Shown here piece after piece: positions 7,779-14,567 of a stretch of DNA of 16,512 nucleotides. Origin of the DNA: an uncultured Eubacteriales bacterium (lineage in GTDB: Bacteria > Bacillota > Clostridia > Oscillospirales > CAG-272). The notes under the pieces are model-generated. The model worked only from the letters and a program-made list of their open reading frames with translations, searched no databases and was not told where the DNA came from. Every line of letters starts with the position of its first letter. Position 1 is the stretch's first letter. The position numbers and the translations under genes are program-made. The stretch covers positions 1-16,512 of the forward strand of contig CAKRNO010000027.1 of the NCBI GenBank assembly GCA_934371135.1. The letters are read 5' to 3'.

Positions 7779-9008
7779 ATGGCACATAAGGCAAAGAAAA
7801 AACAGAGGATCGGGCGACCGAACCCGTTTCTATATCTGCTCGCGCTCATCATCCTGCGGCCGTACTACCGCCTGCGCTACGGCGTGCGCGTGGACAACAG
7901 CGCCGTGCGGGGGCTGCGGGGACCCGCCATCATCCTGGCGCCGCACATTTCGAACAAGGATCATATCCTCGTCGGCATGGCGCTCTGGCCCCGGCGCGTC
8001 ACCTTTGTGCTCTCCCAGCATTTTCTCACCTTTCCCATCCTCGGCTGGTTTCTGCGCCGGATGCACGCCATCGGTAAGCGGATGTTCTCGGCGGACACCC
8101 GCACCATCATGCAGATCCTGCGCGCCAAGGCGGAGGGGAACATCATCGTCCTTTTCCCCGAGGGGCGGCTGCCCGCCTGCGGGCACTCATTGCCGCTCGC
8201 GGACGGGACCGGGGCGCTCATTCAGAAGCTGGGGCTGCCGGTCTATACCGTGACGGGGAACGGCGCGTACCTGACCTTCCCCAAATGGGGCAAATACCGC
8301 CGCCGCGGCAAGATCGTCGTCTCGACGGCACAGCTCTTTACCGCGGAGGAGCTCGCCGCTATGACCCCCGAGGCGGTGGACGAACGGATGCGCCGCGCCC
8401 TCGCGCACGATGACGAGGCGGCGATGGCGGGCGTCCGTTACCGTGTGAAGGACACGACGGCGGGGCTGGACGGGATCCTCCGGTGGTGCCCCGTATGTGG
8501 TGCATGGGGGACGCTCATGACACGGCGCGGGCACATCCGCTGCTCCGCGTGCACGCTGGATGCCACGCTCGACGAGACCTACCGCCTGCACGGCGCCCCG
8601 TTCGACACGGTCAACGCCTGGTTCGACCGCCAGCAGGCAAACATCGACCTCGATAAGCCGCTCACCGCCGAGGTGACGGTGGAGGCAATCAACCGCCGAG
8701 GTCACCTTGACCGCCGCGCGGGGCGCGGGGTGGTGACGCTCGACCGCGAGGCTTTCGCTTTCTCGGGGGAGGTGTTCGGCGAACGTGCCGACTTCTCGCT
8801 CACAACGGAGGAGCTTGGGGGCATCCCCGTCACCGTCGCGAAGCACATCGACGTGTATCACAACAACCGTCTGCTCCGCCTGTACCCGGTGCAGGAGCCG
8901 CGGGACGCCATCCTCTTTACCTGCTACCTTGACAAACTGCACGGCGTGACGCCGCCGATGCTCGGCGACGGAAAGGAGACCTCTCATGTGGAACAGGCAG
9001 GCGACTGA
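7779..9008 (+). CDS. PlsC-type lysophospholipid acyltransferase with C-terminal zinc ribbon
   Basis: 409 residues; GAGGG sits 6 bases before the ATG. The first ~215 residues are a PlsC/LPLAT acyltransferase domain: a hydrophobic N-terminal segment (17-26), the catalytic HX4D motif as His56-Ile-Ser-Asn-Lys-Asp61, and FPEGR at 126-130. The family transfers acyl chains to lysophosphatidic acid or a related lysolipid at the inner face of the membrane. Residues 237-258 form a CPVC-14-CSAC zinc ribbon, followed by about 150 residues of unrecognised sequence rich in predicted beta strands. Known PlsC proteins are near 200-250 residues, so this is an extended form; the tail's role is unknown. The 3' end overlaps the aminotransferase gene by 23 bases, implying coupled translation. 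Exact acyl acceptor not known. Confidence 0.88.
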   Translation: MAHKAKKKQRIGRPNPFLYLLALIILRPYYRLRYGVRVDNSAVRGLRGPAIILAPHISNKDHILVGMALWPRRVTFVLSQHFLTFPILGWFLRRMHAIGKRMFSADTRTIMQILRAKAEGNIIVLFPEGRLPACGHSLPLADGTGALIQKLGLPVYTVTGNGAYLTFPKWGKYRRRGKIVVSTAQLFTAEELAAMTPEAVDERMRRALAHDDEAAMAGVRYRVKDTTAGLDGILRWCPVCGAWGTLMTRRGHIRCSACTLDATLDETYRLHGAPFDTVNAWFDRQQANIDLDKPLTAEVTVEAINRRGHLDRRAGRGVVTLDREAFAFSGEVFGERADFSLTTEELGGIPVTVAKHIDVYHNNRLLRLYPVQEPRDAILFTCYLDKLHGVTPPMLGDGKETSHVEQAGD

Positions 9009-10179
9009 ACGCGGCAACAGCCGCTCGGTCATACGCGAGCTGTTCGCCTACGGGCAGGAGCTGCGTCGCACGAGGGGGGAGGAGGCTGTTGCCGACCTGA
9101 CGCTCGGCAACCCGGCGACCCCGCCGCCTGCGGCGGTGACGGAGGCGCTCCGTGCCCTGCTCGCCGAGGGGGATCCGATGCGCCTGCACGGTTATACCGC
9201 CGCGGAGGGAGACCCCGTGGTGCGCGAGCGCATCGCCGCCTCGCTCTCCCGCCGCTTTTCTGCCCCCATCCGGGCAGAGCATCTGTTCCTGACCGCGGGC
9301 GCGGCGCCCGCGCTCACTGCCGTATTTTTTGCGCTCACCGAGGCGGCGGGAGACGAATTCATCGCCCTCGCCCCCTATTTCCCGGAGTACGGGGTGTTTG
9401 CCACCGTCGCCGGAGGGGTCCTGCGGGTCTGCCCCTGCGACCCCGTGACGCTGCTGCCGGACATGGACGCTCTGTCGGCGCTCATCGGAGAGCGCACGCG
9501 CGGCGTCATCGTCAACTCCCCGAACAACCCCTCCGGGGTGGTGTACAGCCACGGGACGCTGGCGGAAATCGCCGGGTGCCTGACGGCGCGGAGCCGGGAG
9601 GTCGGGCACACCGTCTATCTCATCTCGGACGAGCCGTACCGCGAGCTGGTCTACGGCGGGCGGGAGGTGCCGTATCTCCCCGCGATCTATCGTGAGACGG
9701 TGATCTGCTATTCCTACTCCAAAAGCTATTCGCTCCCCGGTGACCGCATCGGGTACGTCCTCGTCCCGCCCTCCTGTGACGATGCGGCGGGGCTCCTGCG
9801 CGCGGTCGCCGGGGCGGCGCGCACGCTCGGGCACGTCTGTGCCCCCTCGCTCATGCAGCACGTCATCGGTGCGGTGCCGGACGCCGCCCCCGACCTCGCG
9901 TTCTACGACCGCAACCGGCAGACGCTCCTCCGGGGGCTCTGCGACCTCGGCTACGAGCCCGTGCCGCCCGACGGGGCGTTCTATCTGCTCCTGCGCGCCC
10001 CCGGCGGGGACGCCGTCGCGTTCTCGGACGAGGCAAAGCGGGAGGGGCTGCTCGTCGTGCCCTGCGACGGCTTCGGTCTCTCCGGATACCTGCGCCTCGC
10101 CTACTGCGTCGCCCCGGGAGTCATCGACCGTGCCCTTGTGCAATTTTCGAGCATTCGCAGCAGAATCTGCAATAGTTGA
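8986..10179 (+). CDS. Class I/II PLP-dependent aminotransferase
   Basis: 397 residues, fold type I. The AAGGAG site at 8974-8979, inside the preceding gene, fixes the start at 8986. Motifs: NSPNNPSG (177-184), ISDEPYRELVY with PLP-pyridine-binding Asp215 and Tyr218, SYSKSYSLPGDRIGY with the Schiff-base Lys246, and a substrate carboxylate-binding Arg370 in GYLRLAYC. It is therefore an active-looking aspartate/aromatic-type aminotransferase; the amino donor and acceptor cannot be told from sequence. It is translationally coupled to the acyltransferase gene, though no metabolic link is evident. The last ~10 residues (SSIRSRICNS) look unlike a family C-terminus. Dropping one T from the TTTT at 10144-10147 gives QFRAFAAESA, which looks more typical, so a late frameshift is possible; the catalytic core would be unaffected. 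Confidence 0.92.
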   Translation: MWNRQATERGNSRSVIRELFAYGQELRRTRGEEAVADLTLGNPATPPPAAVTEALRALLAEGDPMRLHGYTAAEGDPVVRERIAASLSRRFSAPIRAEHLFLTAGAAPALTAVFFALTEAAGDEFIALAPYFPEYGVFATVAGGVLRVCPCDPVTLLPDMDALSALIGERTRGVIVNSPNNPSGVVYSHGTLAEIAGCLTARSREVGHTVYLISDEPYRELVYGGREVPYLPAIYRETVICYSYSKSYSLPGDRIGYVLVPPSCDDAAGLLRAVAGAARTLGHVCAPSLMQHVIGAVPDAAPDLAFYDRNRQTLLRGLCDLGYEPVPPDGAFYLLLRAPGGDAVAFSDEAKREGLLVVPCDGFGLSGYLRLAYCVAPGVIDRALVQFSSIRSRICNS

Positions 10180-10204
10180 CGTGGTTGCTTACCTATTATA
10201 TACA
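10176..10204 (+). promoter_or_regulatory. Possible upstream promoter (P1) of the secreted-protein operon
   Basis: TTGACG (10176-10181), a 17-base spacer and TATACA (10199-10204) match sigma70 elements in an AT-rich stretch. The -35 overlaps the stop codon of the aminotransferase gene. It is weaker evidence than the second promoter downstream. Confidence 0.4.
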
Positions 10205-10266
10205 TATCGGTTTTTTGCTTGGTCAGTTTTCCTAAAAAGCGTTTCGCAATTTCGGCGGTTTTGCGG

Positions 10267-10295
10267 TTGCCCGCCCCTCACGCGTATGGTACAAT
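10267..10295 (+). promoter_or_regulatory. Predicted promoter (P2) of the secreted-protein operon
   Basis: TTGCCC (10267-10272), a 17-base spacer and TACAAT (10290-10295), with TGG just before the -10 giving an extended -10. The resulting leader of about 55 bases contains GGGAGG at 10315-10320 far from any ATG, then GAGG at 10349-10352 placed 5 bases before the ATG at 10358. Confidence 0.65.
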
Positions 10296-10357
10296 ATTGA
10301 AGACATTATTTGACGGGAGGCACCTCTTGCGGGCGCGCCCCGGGAAACGAGGTTAAC

Positions 10358-12340
10358 ATGAAAAAGGTCCTGCGCGTGGTCATCCCGCTGCTGCTCATGG
10401 CAGTGATGATCCTGCCCATGGCGGCCTTCGCCGAAGAAGCGGCGATCGTCGGATATGCTTTTGAGTATGATTCTACGCTGTCGAACAACGGGGGCTACCG
10501 CTCGAACTGGGTGGGCGCCGACCTGGCAACATCGGCGAGCTATGCCAACTGGGTCAAGTCGGACGGGTCCTTCAACGGTCCGCTGCAATGGAGCCCCGCG
10601 ATCAAGAGCAAGGTCACGCTCGACAAGGAGAACGGGATCCTGACCTTCCGCGGTGTTGCCGGTGACGGTAACATCCAGATCAACCCGGTGGAAAACGGCA
10701 AGATGGCGGCAGGGGTCGCCCCGTTCTTCATCGCTTTCGACACGAAACCCGATGCCGACAGCTTCGCCGGCATGAGCCTCTCCGCTTTCGAAAACAACAG
10801 TGACCATACGCTGTGCTGGATCGACACCGACGGTAAGGTCTACTGGGGCACCACTGCCGCCGCCGGCGGCGGGAAAGTGACCACCGGAAAAGAGCTCGTC
10901 ATGGGCGAGTGGAACACGGTGATGATCTACATCATCCCGCGCTATTCCGAGGAGGATGCCACGGTGCTCGCGGGCTACACCGCCTACATCGACGTTCTGC
11001 CGACCGAGCAGTGCGCCAAGGGCTGGGGCATCACCGAGACGGATATGAAGGCGCTGTCCTCCTATGAATGGTCGGCGGTCAAGGTATTCACGAACAACAA
11101 TGCCAAGATGCTCATCAAGGGCTATCAGGCGCGCCAGGATGCGACCGACAAGACCTCGCCCGAGCGCTCCTTCAACCTGCGCGACTTCCGCACCTTCCGC
11201 ATGAAGGCGGAACAGCCGCTTTACAAGGTCTCCTTCACCGGCTACCCTGCGCTGACGGCTTATGTGCCGCAGGCGGGCAACCAGGATACCAGCATCATTC
11301 ATGTACCGACCGTTTCCGGCGTTTCGTACTGGGTGTCCGGCACCGGTGCCGGTACCGAATTCCTCACGCCCGGCGACACGAAGAAGGTGACCGCGAGCAA
11401 GGAATACGGGGTCGCCACGGGTGACCAGGAGGCGATCGCATCGCTTATGGCTGCCGTCACCCGCCTCGACGAGGAAGCCCTCGCCGCAGGCTCCTACAAC
11501 TACCAGGAAATGAGCGCCTCGTACAACGAGATCACCGAAAAGCTGGACGCGATGCTCGCGAGCGGCGTCGTCTCCGACCAGCCGGGCGGCAGCAACTACG
11601 ATTCCTACGAGCGCGCGATGAAGCGCATCGAGGACCTCGATGCCCTCATGCAGGTCATCGCCGACAACGGCGACAGCCTCATTGAAGCCGCCGCAATCTT
11701 CGGCGACGACAGACGGAACCTCGACGAGCGCATCGCCGCCTATGAGGAGGTCAAGGACCTGCCCATCGACGAGACGTACAGCGACGAATGCCGCGACGCC
11801 AAAACGACGCTCGACATCTTCACCTCGATGTACCTCGAGATCAGCGACGCCTACCAGTCCTACAAGGACAACAAGGGCAAGCTCCTCGTGGAGCACACGG
11901 AGGAGGAATGGCGCGAGCTGCTGACCACCCTCATCCAGAACATCACGACCATCAGGGAGAGCGGCGCGAGCTTCACGCCCGACCCGCTGTTCAAGACCAG
12001 GTACGAGGATTACCTCACGAGCCAGGCAGCCCGTGTCAAGGCGGCTACCTCCATCATGCAGAAGTACCTGGAGCTTGAAAGACTGGTGAACCTGTACAAC
12101 GCCTACCACGACGGTCTCGACAACCGGTCGAAGACGGTTGCCCCCGCCGTGCAGGAAGCGATGGATGACTACAACAACACCATCGCGCAGCTCAATGCAG
12201 AGATCCTGACCGCCACGAAGATCGCGACCTCCTGCTCTCTGGAGGTGACGACCAACACCGGTTTCGGTCACTACGTCGCCTATGTGACGGCGACCGTCAC
12301 GAAGGCAACGCCTCTCCCGACCCGGTCGAAAGAGAATTAA
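10358..12340 (+). CDS. Secreted protein with LamG-like N-terminal domain and helical C-terminal half (unknown function)
   Basis: 660 residues. The ATG at 10358 is chosen for its GAGG site and because it opens directly on a signal peptide (MKKVLRVV, hydrophobic core, AFA before EE, predicted cleavage after residue 25); an earlier in-frame TTG at 10310 would bury that signal. Residues about 30-285 look like a LamG/concanavalin-type jelly roll (FFIAFDTKPD, CWIDTDGKVYWG, GEWNTVMIYI, FRTFRM patterns). Residues about 285-350 form a small beta-rich segment. About 355-625 is a long, acidic, mainly helical region likely to form bundles or coiled coils, then a short beta tail. No sortase motif, membrane anchor, cell-wall repeat or catalytic motif is visible. 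It sits 15 bases ahead of a lipoprotein gene under shared promoters and terminator, so the two products may work together at the cell surface (inference). Confidence 0.85.
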   Translation: MKKVLRVVIPLLLMAVMILPMAAFAEEAAIVGYAFEYDSTLSNNGGYRSNWVGADLATSASYANWVKSDGSFNGPLQWSPAIKSKVTLDKENGILTFRGVAGDGNIQINPVENGKMAAGVAPFFIAFDTKPDADSFAGMSLSAFENNSDHTLCWIDTDGKVYWGTTAAAGGGKVTTGKELVMGEWNTVMIYIIPRYSEEDATVLAGYTAYIDVLPTEQCAKGWGITETDMKALSSYEWSAVKVFTNNNAKMLIKGYQARQDATDKTSPERSFNLRDFRTFRMKAEQPLYKVSFTGYPALTAYVPQAGNQDTSIIHVPTVSGVSYWVSGTGAGTEFLTPGDTKKVTASKEYGVATGDQEAIASLMAAVTRLDEEALAAGSYNYQEMSASYNEITEKLDAMLASGVVSDQPGGSNYDSYERAMKRIEDLDALMQVIADNGDSLIEAAAIFGDDRRNLDERIAAYEEVKDLPIDETYSDECRDAKTTLDIFTSMYLEISDAYQSYKDNKGKLLVEHTEEEWRELLTTLIQNITTIRESGASFTPDPLFKTRYEDYLTSQAARVKAATSIMQKYLELERLVNLYNAYHDGLDNRSKTVAPAVQEAMDDYNNTIAQLNAEILTATKIATSCSLEVTTNTGFGHYVAYVTATVTKATPLPTRSKEN

Positions 12341-12355
12341 GGAGGAGTAAAAAAG

Positions 12356-13003
12356 ATGAAAAGATGGATAACGATCATCAGCTGCCTTTTGTGCCTCTCC
12401 TGTATTCTGGCACTCTGCTCCTGCAGCTGCAAGCGCGATCACAACGATGACGGCAACGTCACCCCGACCGGCACGAACGCAGAGCTGGACGCGCTGCACA
12501 ACAACCTCGCCAACGCCGGCGCCAGCCGCGCGACGGCAAAGGTGACCTATACCCTCGTCGGGGACACTGAAGACGACAACAGTGACCTGAAAGCCACCAT
12601 TGTCATCAACGACGAGAGCCTCGGGGAGGAGGACTCCCTCGATATGCCGTACTTTGTACCGGTGACCGCCGCAGGCGGTAAGGTGACCCTCTCCCCCGGC
12701 AAGACCGCGAGCGTCAGGGCGGCAGGCGAAGCCGGCAGCAAGCTCAAGGCAGTGGACTTCGCGAAGTTCTCCTTTGACATGGGCAACTTCAAGAACGGGG
12801 AGTACAGCTACGCGGACTATGTGTTCAAGGCAACCGTGACGAACGCGGACGCGTTCTTCGGTACCGCCCTCGAGCTCCCGCCCGCGGGGGTGGAGGTGAC
12901 CATCACGGTGCGTCCGAACGGGCAGCCGAAGGATATGAAGGTCGCCTATACCACGGAGAGCGGCAACGCCGTCTCCATCCAGGTAACCTACGGTTATAAC
13001 TGA
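12356..13003 (+). CDS. Predicted lipoprotein (unknown function)
   Basis: 215 residues; GGAGGAG at 12341-12347 precedes the ATG. The N-terminus is a lipoprotein-type signal peptide: MKR, a hydrophobic stretch, then the cysteine-rich LALCSCSCK. The lipidated Cys is probably 23 (LCS before C), although Cys at the -2 position is not canonical. A polar linker (residues 27-40) leads to a domain dominated by alternating beta-strand patterns (TAKVTYTLVG, VEVTITVRPNG, AVSIQVTYGYN). This suggests a LolA-like or similar curved beta-sheet lipoprotein, a weak guess from pattern only. It is cotranscribed with the LamG-like secreted protein and may anchor or partner it at the membrane surface. A strong terminator follows. 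I do not recognise the family. Confidence 0.82.
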   Translation: MKRWITIISCLLCLSCILALCSCSCKRDHNDDGNVTPTGTNAELDALHNNLANAGASRATAKVTYTLVGDTEDDNSDLKATIVINDESLGEEDSLDMPYFVPVTAAGGKVTLSPGKTASVRAAGEAGSKLKAVDFAKFSFDMGNFKNGEYSYADYVFKATVTNADAFFGTALELPPAGVEVTITVRPNGQPKDMKVAYTTESGNAVSIQVTYGYN

Positions 13004-13024
13004 TTCCGGGCGTGATGTCCGGGA

Positions 13025-13058
13025 GGCACCCCGCCGCGGCGGGGTGCCCCGTTTTTTT
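13025..13058 (+). terminator. Strong intrinsic terminator after the lipoprotein gene
   Basis: A perfect GC-rich palindrome (GGCACCCCGCCG paired with CGGCGGGGTGCC, 13025-13048) is followed by seven T at 13052-13058. It ends the secreted-protein/lipoprotein operon. Confidence 0.95.
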
Positions 13059-13093
13059 GCGTTTCCGGGGGCATCATCGGGTGCGGGACGACA

Positions 13094-13116
13094 GGGTAGG
13101 GGCGCCCCTGCCACCC
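13094..13116. repeat. Intergenic palindrome resembling the core of the 73-bp repeats
   Basis: GGGT-AGGGGCGCCCCT-GCCACCC contains a perfect 12-base palindrome at 13098-13109 with imperfectly paired arms. The TAGGGGCG...CGCCCCTA-like composition recalls the hairpin of the 7304-7602 array, in a decayed form with the GACC/GGTC centre missing. It lacks a T-run, so it is not a terminator. Confidence 0.45.
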
Positions 13117-13144
13117 GGGTGCATACGAAACTTTGCATCGCCAC

Positions 13145-13173
13145 TTGCAATCCGCAAACGGATATGTTAGAAT
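13145..13173 (+). promoter_or_regulatory. Predicted promoter of the SPFH/zinc-ribbon/TPM operon
   Basis: TTGCAA (13145-13150), a 17-base spacer and TAGAAT (13168-13173), with TGT immediately before the -10 (extended -10). It lies about 50 bases before the ATG at 13224, which has AGGAG 6 bases upstream. No obvious alternative-sigma element was noticed. Confidence 0.65.
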
Positions 13174-13223
13174 AACTCCGTAGAGAAATATTGACCGGCA
13201 GGTGCCGGGGATAGGAGTTTACC

Positions 13224-14504
13224 ATGGGAATTATCAAAGCAATCGCGAGCGCGGTCGGCGGCGGCCTTGCCGACTCCTGGCTCGAAGTACTGGAAGCCGA
13301 TAATATGACCGACACCACCGTTCTGACGAGCGGGGTGAAGGTACGCAAGAACGACAAGCGCAGTGCCAACAAGCGCGGCACCGAGGATTACATCTCCAAC
13401 GGGTCGATCATCCACGTCGGCGAAAATCAGTTCATGATGCTCATCGACGGCGGCAAGGTCGTGGACTATACCGCGGAGGCGGGTTACTACAAGGTCGACC
13501 TCGCGGCGACCCCCTCGCTCTTTAACGGGCAACTCGGCGCGAGCATCGGCGAGTCCTTCAGCCGTATCAAATTCGGCGGCGTCCCGTCCGCGAAGCAGAC
13601 GGTGCTGTTCGTCAATCTCCAGGAGATCAAGGGGATCAAGTTCGGCACGCGCGCGCCCATCAACTATTTCGACGCTTTCTATAACAGTGAGCTGTTCCTC
13701 CGGGCACACGGTACATATTCCATCAAGATCGTTGACCCGCTGAAGTTCTATGCCGAGGCAATCGGCAAATCCAGCCGCCGCGTCGAGATCGACGACATCA
13801 ACGAGCAGTACCTGAACGAATTTTTGGAGGCGCTCCAGAGCGCCATCAACCGGATGTCCGCCGACGGGATCCGCATCTCCTATGTGACCGGAAAGGCGCA
13901 GGAGCTCTCCCGTTACATGGCAGAGGCGCTCGACGAGGGCTGGCGCACGATGCGCGGTATGGAGGTGCAGGCGGTCGGTCTGGCTTCCATCTCCTACGAC
14001 GAGGAATCCAAAGAGCTCATCAATCTCCGCAACCGCGGTGCGATGCTCTCCGACCCCACCATCCGTGAGGGGTATGTGCAGGGCGCCGTCGCCGAGGGGC
14101 TCAAGAACGCGGGCTCCAACCCGAACGGTGCGGCAACCGCCTTTATGGGCATGGGTATGGGTATGGCAGGCGCCGGCAACTTCATGGGTGCCGCCTCTGC
14201 GACCAACGCCCGGCAGATGGAAGCACAGAGAGAGTTAGCGGCGGCAGCGGCGCCCGCCCCGGCAGCCGGCGGCTGGACCTGCTCCTGCGGTAAGGTCAAC
14301 ACCGGTAAGTTCTGCTCCGACTGCGGTAAGCCGAAGCCGGCAGACGACACCTGGACCTGTGCCTGCGGCAAGGTCAACACGGGTAAGTTCTGCTCCGACT
14401 GCGGCGCGAAGCGCCCCGAGGCGGACTGGACCTGCTCCTGCGGGCACAAGAACAGCGCCGCGTCGAAGTTCTGCTCCGACTGCGGAAAGAAGAAAGGCGA
14501 ATAA
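13224..14504 (+). CDS. SPFH-domain protein with three C-terminal zinc ribbons (YdjI-like, 'virion core protein' family)
   Basis: 426 residues. Residues about 20-285 match the COG4260 SPFH (stomatin/prohibitin/flotillin-like) family, often mislabelled virion core protein: opening MGIIKAIASAVGGGLADSWLEV, then VLTSGVKVRKN, INYFDAFYNSELFLRAHGTYSIKI and GMEVQAVGLASISYDEES. A Met/Gly/Ala-rich linker (about 310-350) leads to three zinc ribbons starting at Trp351, Trp377 and Trp402, each CXC...CXXC (for example CACGKVNTGKFCSDC); the last has a two-residue insertion. There is no membrane span or signal peptide, so it is likely cytoplasmic and peripheral. In Bacillus subtilis, YdjI is held at the membrane by YdjG and YdjH and recruits PspA during envelope stress. 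The same partners lie directly downstream here, which supports the same role. Confidence 0.9.
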   Translation: MGIIKAIASAVGGGLADSWLEVLEADNMTDTTVLTSGVKVRKNDKRSANKRGTEDYISNGSIIHVGENQFMMLIDGGKVVDYTAEAGYYKVDLAATPSLFNGQLGASIGESFSRIKFGGVPSAKQTVLFVNLQEIKGIKFGTRAPINYFDAFYNSELFLRAHGTYSIKIVDPLKFYAEAIGKSSRRVEIDDINEQYLNEFLEALQSAINRMSADGIRISYVTGKAQELSRYMAEALDEGWRTMRGMEVQAVGLASISYDEESKELINLRNRGAMLSDPTIREGYVQGAVAEGLKNAGSNPNGAATAFMGMGMGMAGAGNFMGAASATNARQMEAQRELAAAAAPAPAAGGWTCSCGKVNTGKFCSDCGKPKPADDTWTCACGKVNTGKFCSDCGAKRPEADWTCSCGHKNSAASKFCSDCGKKKGE

Positions 14505-14513
14505 TTGACATTC

Positions 14514-14553
14514 TGCCCGGAGGAGCACCGATGAGGGCTCGTCCGGGCATTTT
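14514..14553 (+). terminator. Intercistronic hairpin with short T-run (possible weak terminator or processing signal)
   Basis: TGCCCGGA (14514-14521) pairs perfectly with TCCGGGCA (14542-14549), with an inner GAGC/GCTC pairing, then four T. It lies between the SPFH gene and the next gene of the operon. The short T-run suggests partial termination or transcript stabilisation, which would give more SPFH protein than downstream membrane partners. The hairpin holds a GGAGGAG ribosome site and a 14-codon ORF (14531-14575) whose stop overlaps the next gene's start. Confidence 0.5.
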
Positions 14554-14567
14554 CATGAGGTACACGC

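Noticed and set aside
8917..10143. 408-codon minus-strand open frame opposite the aminotransferase
   Set aside because: Antisense shadow of a well-conserved PLP enzyme with all key residues.
10232..13381. 1049-codon open frame on the minus strand across the secreted-protein operon
   Set aside because: It is a shadow produced by GC-rich codon bias: it runs antisense through two genes with signal peptides and good ribosome sites, across a strong terminator and two promoters. Its product is low-complexity (Val, Arg, Gly, Asp-rich) with no recognisable domain.
13224..14504. Phage origin suggested by the 'virion core protein' label of this family
   Set aside because: The label is historical; the SPFH domain, zinc ribbons and YdjG/H-like neighbours fit a cellular membrane module, and no phage genes are nearby.
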